Below, one piece after another: positions 21,112 through 31,333 of a stretch of DNA of 64,000 bases (the stretch's first letter is position 1; each line of letters opens with the position of its first letter). A model generated the notes under the pieces. It was not told where the DNA came from. It did no database searches and worked only from the letters and a program-made list of their open reading frames with translations. This DNA comes from Triticum aestivum (taxonomy: Eukaryota > Streptophyta > Magnoliopsida > Poales > Poaceae): the NCBI RefSeq assembly GCF_018294505.1, contig NC_057809.1, positions 421,746,233 to 421,810,232 of the forward strand, in the 5' to 3' direction. Made by a program: the position numbers and the translations under genes.

Positions 21112-24100
21112 GAAGGCGAGCTCGCCGATTTCCTCCGTGAGAATCGGGACATCTTTGCATGGTCCCCCAAGGACATGCCGGGCGTTCCGAAGGAATTCGC
21201 CGAGCACAAACTACACGTCCGAGAAGACGCAAAGCCAGTCAAACAACCCCTCCGCCGACTGTCGGAGGAGAAACGCAGGATTGTGGGAGAGGAGATAGCC
21301 CGGCTTCTGGCAGCCGGCTTCATTATGGAAGTTTTCTTTCCAGAGTGGCTCGCCAACCCGGTCCTCGTGCTAAAGAAGAACAACAAGTGGCGCATGTGTA
21401 TAGACTACACGAGCCTCAACAAGGCCTGCCCCAAAGATCCCTTTGCCCTGCCAAGGATTGACCAAGTGATAGACTCCACGGCCGGATGCGAGCTGTTGAG
21501 TTTCTTGGATGCTTACTCAGGGTATCACCAGATAAAGTTAGATCCGGCAGACCGCCTGAAGACCGCCTTCATCACGCCATTCGGAGCCTTCTGCTACCTG
21601 ACTATGACATTCGGCTTGAGAAATGCCGGTGCCACTTTTCAGCGTTGCATGCAGAAGTGCCTCCTCAAGCAACTCGGCAGAAATGCCCACGTCTACGTAG
21701 ACGACATTGTGGTGAAGACGGAGAAGCGCGGCACCTTGCTGGAAGACCTCAAGGAAACATTTGAGAACCTACGCCGGTTCCAAATCAAGCTTAACCCCGA
21801 GAAATGCGTGTTCGGAGTGCCAGCCGGCCAGCTCCTAGGCTTCCTGGTCTCCGAACGCGGCATCGAATGCAACCCAGTAAAGATCAAGGCCATTGAGAGA
21901 ATGGCGATTCCCACCAAACTTCGAGACGTCCAGAAGTTTACCGGATGCTTGGCCTCCCTGAACCGCTTCATCAGCCGGCTCGGAGAGAAAGCTCTTCCCC
22001 TCTACCGCCTCATGAAGAAGACCAACCACTTCGAGTGGAATGACCAAGCCGATCAAGCTTTTCACGAGCTGAAGAAGATGCTGGCCACGCCGCCTGTCCT
22101 GGCGGCGCCGACTGAGAAAGAGCCCATGCTCCTCTACATTGCCGCAACCAGCCGGGTGGTCAGCACCGTCATCGTAGTCCAACGCCCAGAAGAAGGCCGA
22201 GCCCAGCCGGTCCAGAGGCCGGTGTACTATTTGAGCGAGGTGCTGTCTACCTCGAAGCAGAACTACCCGCACTACCAGAAGATGTGCTACGGCGTGTACT
22301 TCGCCGCCAAGAAGCTGAAGCCCTACTTCCAAGAGCATCCCATCACGGTTGTATGCACCGCCCCGCTGGCCGAGATCATAGGCAGCCGGGATGCATCCGG
22401 CCGGGTGGCGAAATGGGCCATCGAGCTGGCCCCCTATACGATCTTCTACCAGCCTCGCACCGCCATCAAGTCCCAAGCATTGGCCGACTTCCTCGTCGAC
22501 TGGGCCGAGACCCAGTACCTACCGCCGGCTCCCGACTCCACTCATTGGCGCATGCACTTCGATGGGTCCAAGATGCGCACCGGCTTGGGAGCCGGCGTCA
22601 TCCTCACCTCTCCCAAAGGCGACAAGCTCAGATACACGCTGCAAATTCACTTTGCCGCCTCCAACAACGTGGCCGAGTACGAGGCGCTCATACACGGGCT
22701 CCGGCTTGCCAAAGAACTCGGCATTCGCCGGATCCTATGTTATGGCGACTCGGACTTGGTGGTCCAGCAATCATCCGGCGACTGGGATGCCAAGGACGCA
22801 AATATGGCAAGCTACCGCTTCCTCGTTCAGCAGATCAGTGGGTATTTTGAAGGATGCGAGTTCCTCCACGTACCACGAGCCGACAACGAGCCAGCTGATG
22901 CCCTGGCTCGAATAGGCTCCACTCGGCAAGCAATACCAACCGGTGTCTCTCTACAACGCCTCCTCAAGCCGTCTATCAAGCCGTCTCCAGAGTCCGATTC
23001 CATCTTCGTGCCGCCTGACCCCGACGCAGCCGGCTCGAAGAACCAAGCAGGTGACCTGGGGACTTCGATAGTCGGCCAGGGGGTATCAGCAGGCGGCTCG
23101 GGGACTTCCGTAGTTACGCCCGACCCGGGGACTGCCTCACCCGGCTCGGGGACTGCGGTAGTCGGCCCGGAGACTACACCAACACAACAGGCGGCGGCCG
23201 ACTCCAGCATTTCACCGCCCAGCCCGCCCGCCCTGGTCGCAGTAGCCGTTTTGGCAATAGAAGAAGTCGCAGCTCCGTCATGGGCTCAATCCATCCTCAA
23301 CTTCCTAATAAACCAAGATCTGCCGGCTGACGAAGTAGAGGCAAGACAAGTCCAACGCCGAGCCGGAGCATACACAATCGTCAACAGAGAACTCGTCAAG
23401 CGCAGTGTCACTGGAGTCCTCCAGCGATGCGTTGAGCAAGAGAAGGGCATTGCAATCCTCAGAGACATCCACCAAGGAGAATGCGGCCACCATGCGGCCT
23501 CAAGATCACTCGTCGCCAAAGCCTTCCGCCATGGTTTCTTTTGGCCGACTGCTTTGGATGACGCCAAGAAGTTAGTTAAACATTGCAAAGGGTGCCAACT
23601 CTTCAGCTCCAAGCAACACATGCCGGCTTCAGCACTCAAGACCATTCCCCTCACTTGGCCCTTCGCCGTTTGGGGACTGGACATGGTGGGCCCATTCAAG
23701 ACGGCGCGCGGCGGCATGACACATCTGCTTGTCGCCGTGGACAAATTCACCAAATGGATTGAGGCAAAGCCGATCAAGAAGCTGAATGGGCCGACTGCCG
23801 TGACATTTATCGCAGATATAACAACTCGGTACGGCGTGCCACACAGCATCATCACCGACAATGGCACGAATTTCGCCAAGGGAGCCTTGGCACGTTTCTG
23901 CGCGACGCAAGGCATCCGGTTGGACCTAGCGTCCGTCGCCCACCCGCAGTCAAACGGCCAGGTCGAGCGAGCCAACGGCCTCATCCTTTCCGGCATCAAG
24001 CCCCGACTGATCGTACCACTGGAGCGTTCAGCCGGCTGTTGGCTCGATGAGCTGCCGGCTGTCCTCTGGAGTCTGCGCACTACACCAAACAAGTCAACCG

Positions 24101-24546
24101 GCTTCACTCCTTTCTTCCTCGTATATGGTGCCGAGGCGGTCATCCCAACTGACACCGAGTTCGACTCGCCTCGGGTAACCATGTACACGGAAGCCGAGGC
24201 CAAGGAAGCACGAGAAGACGGCGTCGACCTGCTGGAAGAAGGCCGGCTGTTAGCCCTCAGCCGGTCCGCCATCTATCAGCAGGGCCTGCGCCGCTACCAC
24301 AGCCGGAAGGTCAAGCCAAGATCCTTCCAAGAGGGCGATCTTGTGCTCCGGCTGATCCAGCGAACAGCCGGCCAGCACAAGCTCTCGGCCCCTTGGGAGG
24401 GCCCCTTCGTCATCAGCAGAGCCTTAGGCAACGACTCCTACTACCTGATCGACGCGCAGAAGCCGAAGGCACGAAAGAGAGACGACTCCGGCAAGGAGTC
24501 GGAACGACCATGGAACGCCAACCTCCTCCGAAGGTTTTACAGTTGA
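21112..24546 (+). CDS. Pol of element B: RT, RNase H, archaeal-type RNase H, integrase
   Basis: Open from the codon after the TAG to 24546; the first Met is at 21175 (residue 1 here). RT has FLDAYSGYHQI and YVDD at 174-177. The first RNase H (about 330-445) lacks clear catalytic carboxylates, as in Tat elements where it acts as a spacer. The second RNase H (about 458-580) has D463, E503, D525 and D575. A linker of about 100 residues with repeated GTSVV/GTAVV-like words (23,040-23,175) separates it from integrase. Integrase has an HHCC finger (GHHAASRS...CKGCQ), D836, D895 and E931 (DD35E), and a GPF-type C-terminal domain. No frameshift or stop occurs in 3.4 kb, so the enzyme could be functional if translated. 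Confidence 0.93.
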   Translation, partial: EGELADFLRENRDIFAWSPKDMPGVPKEFAEHKLHVREDAKPVKQPLRRLSEEKRRIVGEEIARLLAAGFIMEVFFPEWLANPVLVLKKNNKWRMCIDYTSLNKACPKDPFALPRIDQVIDSTAGCELLSFLDAYSGYHQIKLDPADRLKTAFITPFGAFCYLTMTFGLRNAGATFQRCMQKCLLKQLGRNAHVYVDDIVVKTEKRGTLLEDLKETFENLRRFQIKLNPEKCVFGVPAGQLLGFLVSERGIECNPVKIKAIERMAIPTKLRDVQKFTGCLASLNRFISRLGEKALPLYRLMKKTNHFEWNDQADQAFHELKKMLATPPVLAAPTEKEPMLLYIAATSRVVSTVIVVQRPEEGRAQPVQRPVYYLSEVLSTSKQNYPHYQKMCYGVYFAAKKLKPYFQEHPITVVCTAPLAEIIGSRDASGRVAKWAIELAPYTIFYQPRTAIKSQALADFLVDWAETQYLPPAPDSTHWRMHFDGSKMRTGLGAGVILTSPKGDKLRYTLQIHFAASNNVAEYEALIHGLRLAKELGIRRILCYGDSDLVVQQSSGDWDAKDANMASYRFLVQQISGYFEGCEFLHVPRADNEPADALARIGSTRQAIPTGVSLQRLLKPSIKPSPESDSIFVPPDPDAAGSKNQAGDLGTSIVGQGVSAGGSGTSVVTPDPGTASPGSGTAVVGPETTPTQQAAADSSISPPSPPALVAVAVLAIEEVAAPSWAQSILNFLINQDLPADEVEARQVQRRAGAYTIVNRELVKRSVTGVLQRCVEQEKGIAILRDIHQGECGHHAASRSLVAKAFRHGFFWPTALDDAKKLVKHCKGCQLFSSKQHMPASALKTIPLTWPFAVWGLDMVGPFKTARGGMTHLLVAVDKFTKWIEAKPIKKLNGPTAVTFIADITTRYGVPHSIITDNGTNFAKGALARFCATQGIRLDLASVAHPQSNGQVERANGLILSGIKPRLIVPLERSAGCWLDELPAVLWSLRTTPNKSTGFTPFFLVYGAEAVIPTDTEFDSPRVTMYTEAEAKEAREDGVDLLEEGRLLALSRSAIYQQGLRRYHSRKVKPRSFQEGDLVLRLIQRTAGQHKLSAPWEGPFVISRALGNDSYYLIDAQKPKARKRDDSGKESERPWNANLLRRFYS

Positions 24547-25206
24547 AATGCAGTATGTATCACGCTAACTTTTGTACTAAGTACGAGACAATAGGCCCCC
24601 CGAGGAGAGCTCGGGGACTGCCATCTTTTGTCTATGAATGAAAAGTATCATGCTTATGGCCTTGTCATTGCATTCACTTTTTTCCGTCCGGCACCGGGTT
24701 CGACTAGTCGGCCCGGGGACTGGCCGCCTGGAGTTATATTAGAAGTCCTACCCGCAGTCAGACAAGTAGTGTGCCGGCTCCCAAGCCTTCTCTTGCCAAA
24801 AGTCGCAGTTCGAAGAACCGGCTGTCCGGCTGGCAAGAGTTAAGGGCAGGAACGGGTGCCCACACGAAAAACGGCTAGGGACTAACGGACTAATATAACA
24901 AAAGCCGGTTTTTCTCCCACCGCCGACCGGCTACCAGAGTAGCCGGCCGGCCGGCTTCCATTCACCTCGCTCCAATCTAAGAAAGCTCGAGTACTTGCCT
25001 TCCCAGAAGGGGAAGGCGGCAAAGGAAACAGCCTAAGGATAAAAAGCATACATGAATGGAAACCAAACACGCAATAATATTTACATAAAAGACCTTCAAA
25101 AGGCCAGCATTCGACATAGTTTGAATACACCCCGAGTGGGTGGAACTGCGCAAGTTTGATAAAGTTGTTCAAAAGGCAAGAAGCAGGAAAAAACAAGGAC
25201 GGCAGA
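24547..25206. other. Spacer between converging pol and antisense gene, element B
   Basis: There is no ORF of note. The sense pol and the antisense gene converge on this 660-bp spacer. GGGGACT words occur at 24615 and 24716. Transcript ends from both strands probably lie here. Confidence 0.6.
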
Positions 25207-28200
25207 CTAAGCCAAGGGAGCGACTGGCGAGTCGGGCAGGTCGGTGGAGACGGCAGTGCCGGCTGGAGGAGTGGCCGGCTGGCGAACCTCGGCATGATCA
25301 CCGCCTCCCGCAGAGGGCGCGCTAGCACGCGCCTCGTTGCTGGAGGCACGATCAGGCTGAGGCTGGCTGGCCGCTTCACCGGCCGGCTCAACGTCTTCAC
25401 CCTCCTCTCCTTCGTCGTCTTCGCCTTCATCGCTGGAGGCGATCTCCTCTGCCGAGTCTTCACCCGCTGCCGGGTCCAGCCCGAACCACTCCTCCGGCTG
25501 GGCAACGCCGTCATCATTAATTTCAGGAGCGAAGACGCTGATGTCAGTACACTCGGCGATCGTCGAAGCGCGCTGAGCGATAGCCGGCCGCACCTCCTCC
25601 AGCTCTTCGTCGGCCTCCAGCCGCCAGGTGCGCAGCTGGTCCAGGTTCAGCCCCGGATACCAAGCTCGGACGAACTCCAACGCCCGCCCAGCTCCAAGCC
25701 GGGCCGCTGATGCTTTCCAAGCCTCGAAGCGGCCAACCGCAACTTCCAGCCAGTCGGCAGTCCGACTCGGGGTGCGGGGAATCGTCTCGCTTGGCCAGAG
25801 GGCGGCCAACACCTGCGCCCCGGCGCGCTGGAGGCGGCGGAGCATACGATGAGCCGGCTGCAGCCGCGCTTGGACCGCCAAGAGTTGCTCCTCAAGCGTC
25901 CGACTCGCGTCCGGCGCGATGTCGGCCCCCGCCTGACGGCGCGCTACGCGATGGGCCTCGATGGTTTGGGTAGCGAAGACGGAGTAGCCGGGAAAGTAGT
26001 CTGCACAGAGAATAAAAAGCAGCACAAGTCAGAACACAAATCAGGCGGCAAGGGGCATGCAAGGAGCGAGGAAGGCGGCTTACCGTCGATCAAATCCTCA
26101 ATACGGCCGAAGCCTTCATTCAGCGCTTGCCTGGTCTCAGCCCAGCCCGCCGCTTCGGTCTCGAACTCGGCCTTCAGGGCGGCTTCATTATCGTGCGCCT
26201 TCTTCAGGGCCGCCTTGTGGCTCTCCTCCTGGTCAGCCAGCTTCTTGGCCAGGCGGTCACGCTTCAGGACCAAGGCGTCGTACTCAGTTTCCTTGGCGCG
26301 AAGGGCGGCCTGCGCCTCGCTGAGCTGCCCCCTCAAGTTGGCATTGGCTTCTGCGAGCACGAAAGACAAAAGAAAAACCAATAAGGTGAAGTCGTCAGGG
26401 AAGATCCGACCCGACTGCACAGCAGTCGGCCCAAATCTTGGGGACTACACCCAGTGGGTGCGCTGACGCGCCCCCACAGGAGATGAACAAAACCAAGTAC
26501 GCACTCCGGCTGCTGATCAGGTCTTCGGTTCTCCGTCCCAGCTCCTGAGCCTAGGAGTTGAAGGCAGCAGCACAGAGGTTATGATACTCCTGAAAGAATA
26601 GACAGGAGGCAGGTATAAGATGGTTGACATGACCTAGTAAGTTCCGAGCCGCCTGCGCAGCAGCCGACTCGGAACTCGGGGACTACACCCAGTGGGTGCG
26701 CTGACGCGCCCCCACGGAAGAAATCAAAAGAGCGGAATAACCAAGGACAGAAGACTCACCCGGATGACGGCCCGTGTCGAGAGAAACTCTTGAGTGTATC
26801 GCTGCAGCGAGGCCGCCTGAGCTTGAAGCCGGTTCCGGACCTCTTGGGCCGCCGCGTTCAGCTCGCCCGTCCCCCCGCTGGGAGTCCACTCGGACGTGCT
26901 GACGCTGGCCGTCTCCAGGGCCTCCGCTGTCTGGCTAGCGCCCGCTGCTCGGTGCGGTTCCGGCACGGAGGCGCCACCCCCTGCGTGCTGGCGCAATGCC
27001 GGCTGCACCTCGGGGACGGCCCCTGCCACCGGCTTGCCCCTGGACGGCTGCTCTGGCGCCGCAGCTGATTGGCCGCTTTGGCCCGCTCCAGTCGGCGCCG
27101 TCTGCGATGCCCCCTCCACGAAGATTACGGGGTCCTCCCGTCTCTCCATCACCGGCGGGCCTTGTTCGACCTCCTCCGATGGGGGCACGGGAACGTCGGG
27201 GGCCACGGCGCGAACGGGAACAATGAGCAGCTGAGGCCGGTTGTGCGAGGCCTTCGCCTCCGTCTTCGCGGTTGCCGCCCTCGCCCGGGCCTTGGCCACC
27301 GCGTCGGCCTGCTCCTTCGTCGTCTGGGTGGTCCTTCGCTCCGCCGCCTCCCGCTCCTCCCGCGCCTCCCGCGCGTTCCGCTCCGTGGCCTCCTTAAGGT
27401 CGGCGCGGGGATCCACGCGGCGGGAGCTTGAGGACCCTCCAGTCGGCCCGACTACGGAGCCGCCAGGACCTCGCTCGAGAGAGAGCGGCGCCCTGTCCGG
27501 CAAGAAAAGAAAGGTTTAGAAGAGTTTCGGACGAAGAAGACAAAAAATGTATACGAAAGACATTCGACGACTTACGCAGAGATCGCCTGCGGCTGCTTCA
27601 CCACCTTGCGGAAGCGGGCCGCCTTCGCGGCCGCCTCATCCTGCTTGGTCGCCGCCGTGGAAGCCTTGGATTTTTTCGGCCGGCTGCCGAAGAAGGTCGA
27701 CGCGGCCCGGCGCTTCTGCGCGCCGCCACGGGCAGCCGGCACGGCAGACGAGCCCGCGCCTTGATGATCGGGCGCCGGCTGGTGGTGCAGGGCGACTTCG
27801 ACCTCGTCGTCATCCGGCCAGTCCTCGAAGCTGGCCCCAAGTCCCGCGCCTCTGGCCTCGTCGCCTTCCCCCACGATGGCGTCTTCCATGGCGGCCGCTC
27901 CCAGGTCCGGATCGTCGGCGTCGTCCACCGTGCGGTCGGGGAGGAGCTGGCGCTCTACCCCCACGGCCCCGGCTATCGGCGGGAGAAGAGGGTACTGCAA
28001 AAGGCAAACCAATTGATCAAGAGTCGGATATCATGAGGCCGGCTACAAAAAAGGAAGAAAAGAAGAAAGAACTTACGGCAGGCGGAGGGTTGGCGCGGGA
28101 ATACGGCTCCTTGCCGTATCGCCAATCCTCGGCGAGCTTGCAGTTGGAGATATAATTCACCATGTAAGAAACCTCTGCGTGAGGCATCTCCCTGGTGCTC

Positions 28201-28961
28201 AACCGGCACGGGTTGAAGCGGCCGCTCATTTGGCAGATCATGTGAGGCCGGCCTTGGAGCGGAAGAACCCGGCGCTCCACGAAGGCGGCCACCGAGTCAG
28301 CTCTGGTCAGGCCCTCCGACTGGATCATCACCCAAAGCCGGGAGACGACTGCGTTCCCGGCCTGAGACAGCGACCTGGCCCGGTTGCTCCATGAAGGCTT
28401 CCTCCCAGCCGGCGGGCCGGCTACGTAATCCGGCAGGTTGACGTAGTCGCCTTGTTGGGCGATGTTCTTCACGTAGAAATAAGACTTCTGCCAAAGCTTC
28501 ACCGATTGGATCAGCGGAATGGACGGGAACGGATTGTTCTCGCTCGCCTGCCTCATGGCAATGAAGGCTTCGCAGGGGGCGGGCACGCCCGCGACGACAG
28601 TGCCGAGCTTGCTTTGGAAGAACTCCCCCCAGAGCTCGAGCGTGGGGAGAACTCCAAGAAAACCCTTGCACAGGGTGACGAAGGCCGACAGCAGCATCAC
28701 CGCGTTGGGCGTGAGGTGATGCGGCTGGAGGTGGTAGAACTCAAGAAAGGCTCGAAGAAATCCGCTCGCCGGGAGGCCGAAGCCGCGCAGGCAGTGCGAG
28801 CGGAAGATCACCCGCTCGCCCTCCTCCGGTGCCGGCGAAATCTCCCTCGCCGGCGCTTGACGGACCCGCACAAGGTTCTCGCCGGGCAGACGCGTCCGGC
28901 GGAGGAACTCGACGTGGTCCTCGTGGACGTTGGAGCCATCCCACGAGCTCGACAGCGCCAT
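25207..28961 (-). pseudogene. Antisense six-exon gene of element B ('putative gypsy type transposon' domain), one nonsense codon
   Basis: The exons I infer on the minus strand are 28961-28077, 27994-27576, 27492-26760, 26589-26505, 26350-26084 and 26000-25207. Every intron is GT-AG and 82-170 nt long, and phases (0,2,0,1,1) all agree. The coding sum is 3183 nt (1060 codons plus stop). Exon 1 holds the domain known as Transposase_28/'putative gypsy type transposon' (motifs GFGLPASGFLRAFLEFY, LTPNAVMLLSAF, LWGEFF). Exon 2 has an RPKKSK nuclear-signal-like stretch. Exons 3-5 are coiled-coil-rich and exon 6 ends in an acidic tail. Exon 4 has TAG at 26551-26553, so this copy is broken. Antisense ORFs in this place are known in Grande/Retand-type Tat elements; their function is unsettled. 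Confidence 0.82.
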
Positions 28962-29106
28962 GGGAGCGATGCGGTGGGGAGCAAGACGAAGTGACGGCGG
29001 ATCGGCGCGGCAAAGAGTTGCTGCGGCGAAGAGAAGAAGAAGGAGGGCGAGAAGGGGCGGAGTGAGGGAGAGCGCGCGAGCCTCTGCCGCTCCCCCTCCT
29101 CCTCCT

Positions 29107-29113
29107 ACTTATA
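29107..29113 (-). promoter_or_regulatory. TATA box of the antisense gene in element B
   Basis: TATAAGT is on the minus strand (in CTATAAGTAGG), 146 nt upstream of the ATG at 28961, in a GC-rich region. The spacing allows a leader of about 115 nt. Confidence 0.6.
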
Positions 29114-29490
29114 GACCGCGCGGTGGAGCCGAGGAGGCGCGGCGTGGGGGAACGTGGGGATCAACTGCGCCCACTCCCCCACGTCCCGCGATTATTGTGC
29201 CTTGATGGCAGCATAAAACCGCCGCGGGAAGGCGAGCGGTCCATGTGGGATGCAGAAGATCCGCGCTCGGACCGAGGCTTGCGAATGGTGGGCCCGGGCC
29301 TGCGGCGGCGTCCCATCGTGCGCGTGCATTGGCAGGATTTCCTCGCCACGTGGCCCGCGTTCCGGCCTACGAGAAACGGAGCTTTTCCGAAGACGGCGCG
29401 CATGAGCAAAGTCGGCCCCTCGGGATAGGAAGCTGACCTAGCTTCTCGTCCCTTTGTCAGCCTCGAAGCTCGATCAGCTTCGGGGACTAC

Positions 29491-30671
29491 TGTCGGAGTA
29501 AATAACCATGGGTAGCCTAGCCGGCTCCCCCTGGCCCTTCTGGAAAAAAATTACGAGCCGATTCGGCCCTCAAGAATGCAAGACACAGGGCCGCCTTCCC
29601 CTTGTCGGCTATCTCCAGGCCGGCTATCGGAATGCGGCCCGACTTCAGCCCTCATGAAGAGAAGCCGCGGGAGGGCCGGCTCCGAGAAGCCGGCCGCAAG
29701 ATGGCCGACTCCAAGAAGCCGGCTCCCATAAAGCGGTCAAGATCGTACCCTCGAAGTCTGCATCCACATAATGGCAATGTGATGGGGCGTGGCTACAGTG
29801 AAGCCTGCCACCCACGAATCCCGGAGCACGCCTGGCACAGTGCGCCGTACGGGTGGACATGACCCGTCCGGCGCAGCACTGTTGCCACGTTGACCCTGAT
29901 GTCATCCACGACGGGCTACCAGTACGGCCCACGGGCGGTGGGCCCCTTTCGGCAGAGAGACACCAGAAGGCGGCCAGACCTCCCCCAGTCGGCCCAAGAT
30001 AGAGCCGGCTCCCCACAGCCGGCTTGCCACCTCCCGAGAAGAAGACGCCCCATTAAGGAGACAAGACGCGGTGGGGCTACAGTGATCGCCCACCGGGCGG
30101 TGGCACTGTAGCCACGCCCACCTCGGCGAAGCCCTCGCCACCAAGATTGAGCAACAGTAACCAGCCGCCGACAAGGCCCTGACAGTGGGACCTGCCTGTC
30201 GACCAAGGAGCCGGCAGTCGGCGGAAACCACTAGCTGGCGGGCCCCAGCAGCCGGCGCAGAAGCCGGAGAGCGTAGACACAGACGGCTGGGCCCCGCGCC
30301 CAGCCGGATTACCATTGTACCCCCAGGGGGTAGGCCTATATAAACCCCCCAGGGCATCCATGCAAAGAGAGATTAATCCCAGCTAGTCTCAGACACCACA
30401 TAGGGAGGAGAAGAGAGCAAGCCGTGCCCTTCTTCCTCCTCTCGCCAAACAGCTCAAGGAGCACCGTGTAGCTACTTGTTCATCTAGTGACCATGCGGAG
30501 ACCCCGCAGAGCAGCAGTAGGGGTGTTATCTCCACGGAGAGCCCCGAAGCTGGGTAAGATTCGTCGGCGTGCATGTCTTCGCCTCATCCCGTTTCCAAGC
30601 ACCGGCGACGTCTTACTGGCTCCCACAATGATAAGCCACCTGTTGGCATATGTCGCACCTACCACCCGACA
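29491..30671 (+). repeat. 3' LTR of element B
   Basis: This is 1181 bp, preceded by the polypurine-like CTTCGGGGACTAC (29478-29490). It is 44 bp longer than the 5' LTR owing to an extra repeat of CCGGCTCC/AGAAGCCGGC words near 29670-29720. Its TATATAAA box is retained near 30338. Confidence 0.92.
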
Positions 30672-30676
30672 GGCGC

Positions 30677-31333
30677 CGCTTCCAAGTGCCTGGGGGCTCC
30701 GCCAGGTTGGGCTGCGCCGAAGGCCGACCTCAACTTCGGCTCGGAGGACCACCCCGACTCCACCACCGGCTCGGGCATGCTCCCAATGCTCTGCACACGC
30801 CCACCATCTGCAACGTGGCTGTAACCAAGACCCTCATCGACGGCGGTGCCGGCCTCGACTTGCTCTCCATGGAGGCTTTCAGCCTTCTTCACGTGCCACT
30901 CGAGTGGCTCAGTCTCAGCGAGCCTTTCTTGGGAGTTGGTGGCGGCACTACCCGCTCTCTAGGACAGATCCGTCTTCCAGTCACCTTCGGAACACGCGAC
31001 AACTACTGCACCGAACTGGTCAACTTCGACATCGCCCGCATCGGCCTTCTGTACAACGCCACCCTCGGGTACCCAGCTCTCGCCCAGTTCATGGCGGCGA
31101 CTCATCCGGCCTACAACCTCATGAAGATGCCTGGGAGCAAAGGCATCCTCACTATCAAGAGGGACACCAAAGATGCCGTAACGGCACTCAAGCTCGCCCT
31201 CAAAACCAATGCGGCGGCGCGCCTTGCCAATGCGGGTGCCTCCGAGCCCAAGGGAGCCATACCGACCAAGAAGAAGCAGTTGTTCACGCAAGACAAGGCG
31301 GCGATGGGCCCTCAGGAGCCACCTTCACCATAG
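30677..31333 (+). pseudogene. Protease region of element A
   Basis: It resumes after element B. The pro domain is read in the frame 30650-31333: TICNVAVTKTLIDGG-A-G (active site Asp in LIDGGAG near 30840), then LGVGGGTTRSLGQIRLPVTF, a long conserved block ending with TLGYPALAQFMA and PGSKGILTI. The frame ends at 31333; RT follows in another frame, so there is a frameshift near 31300. The sequence upstream of the protease is too short to contain the rest of Gag. Confidence 0.8.

Larger units (their letters stand above)
16973..30671 (+). mobile_element. Tat-lineage LTR retrotransposon B, complete, nested in A
   Basis: The LTRs are at 16973-18109 and 29491-30671, with an exact GGCGC duplication at 16968-16972 and 30672-30676. 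Sense gag-pro-pol runs 18204-24546, with a second, archaeal-type RNase H between RNase H and integrase, diagnostic of the Tat lineage. An antisense six-exon gene occupies 25207-28961. LTR divergence is about 4% by eye. This is the youngest element of the nest. Confidence 0.93.

Noticed and set aside
23286..24272. 328-aa minus-strand ORF across pol of element B
   Set aside because: It is the complement of the integrase coding frame, with no domain of its own; a codon-bias shadow.
30487..31330. First half of a 466-aa plus ORF starting in the 3' LTR of B
   Set aside because: It crosses LTR sequence and the out-of-frame protease; only the part after about 31335 is real (RT of element A).
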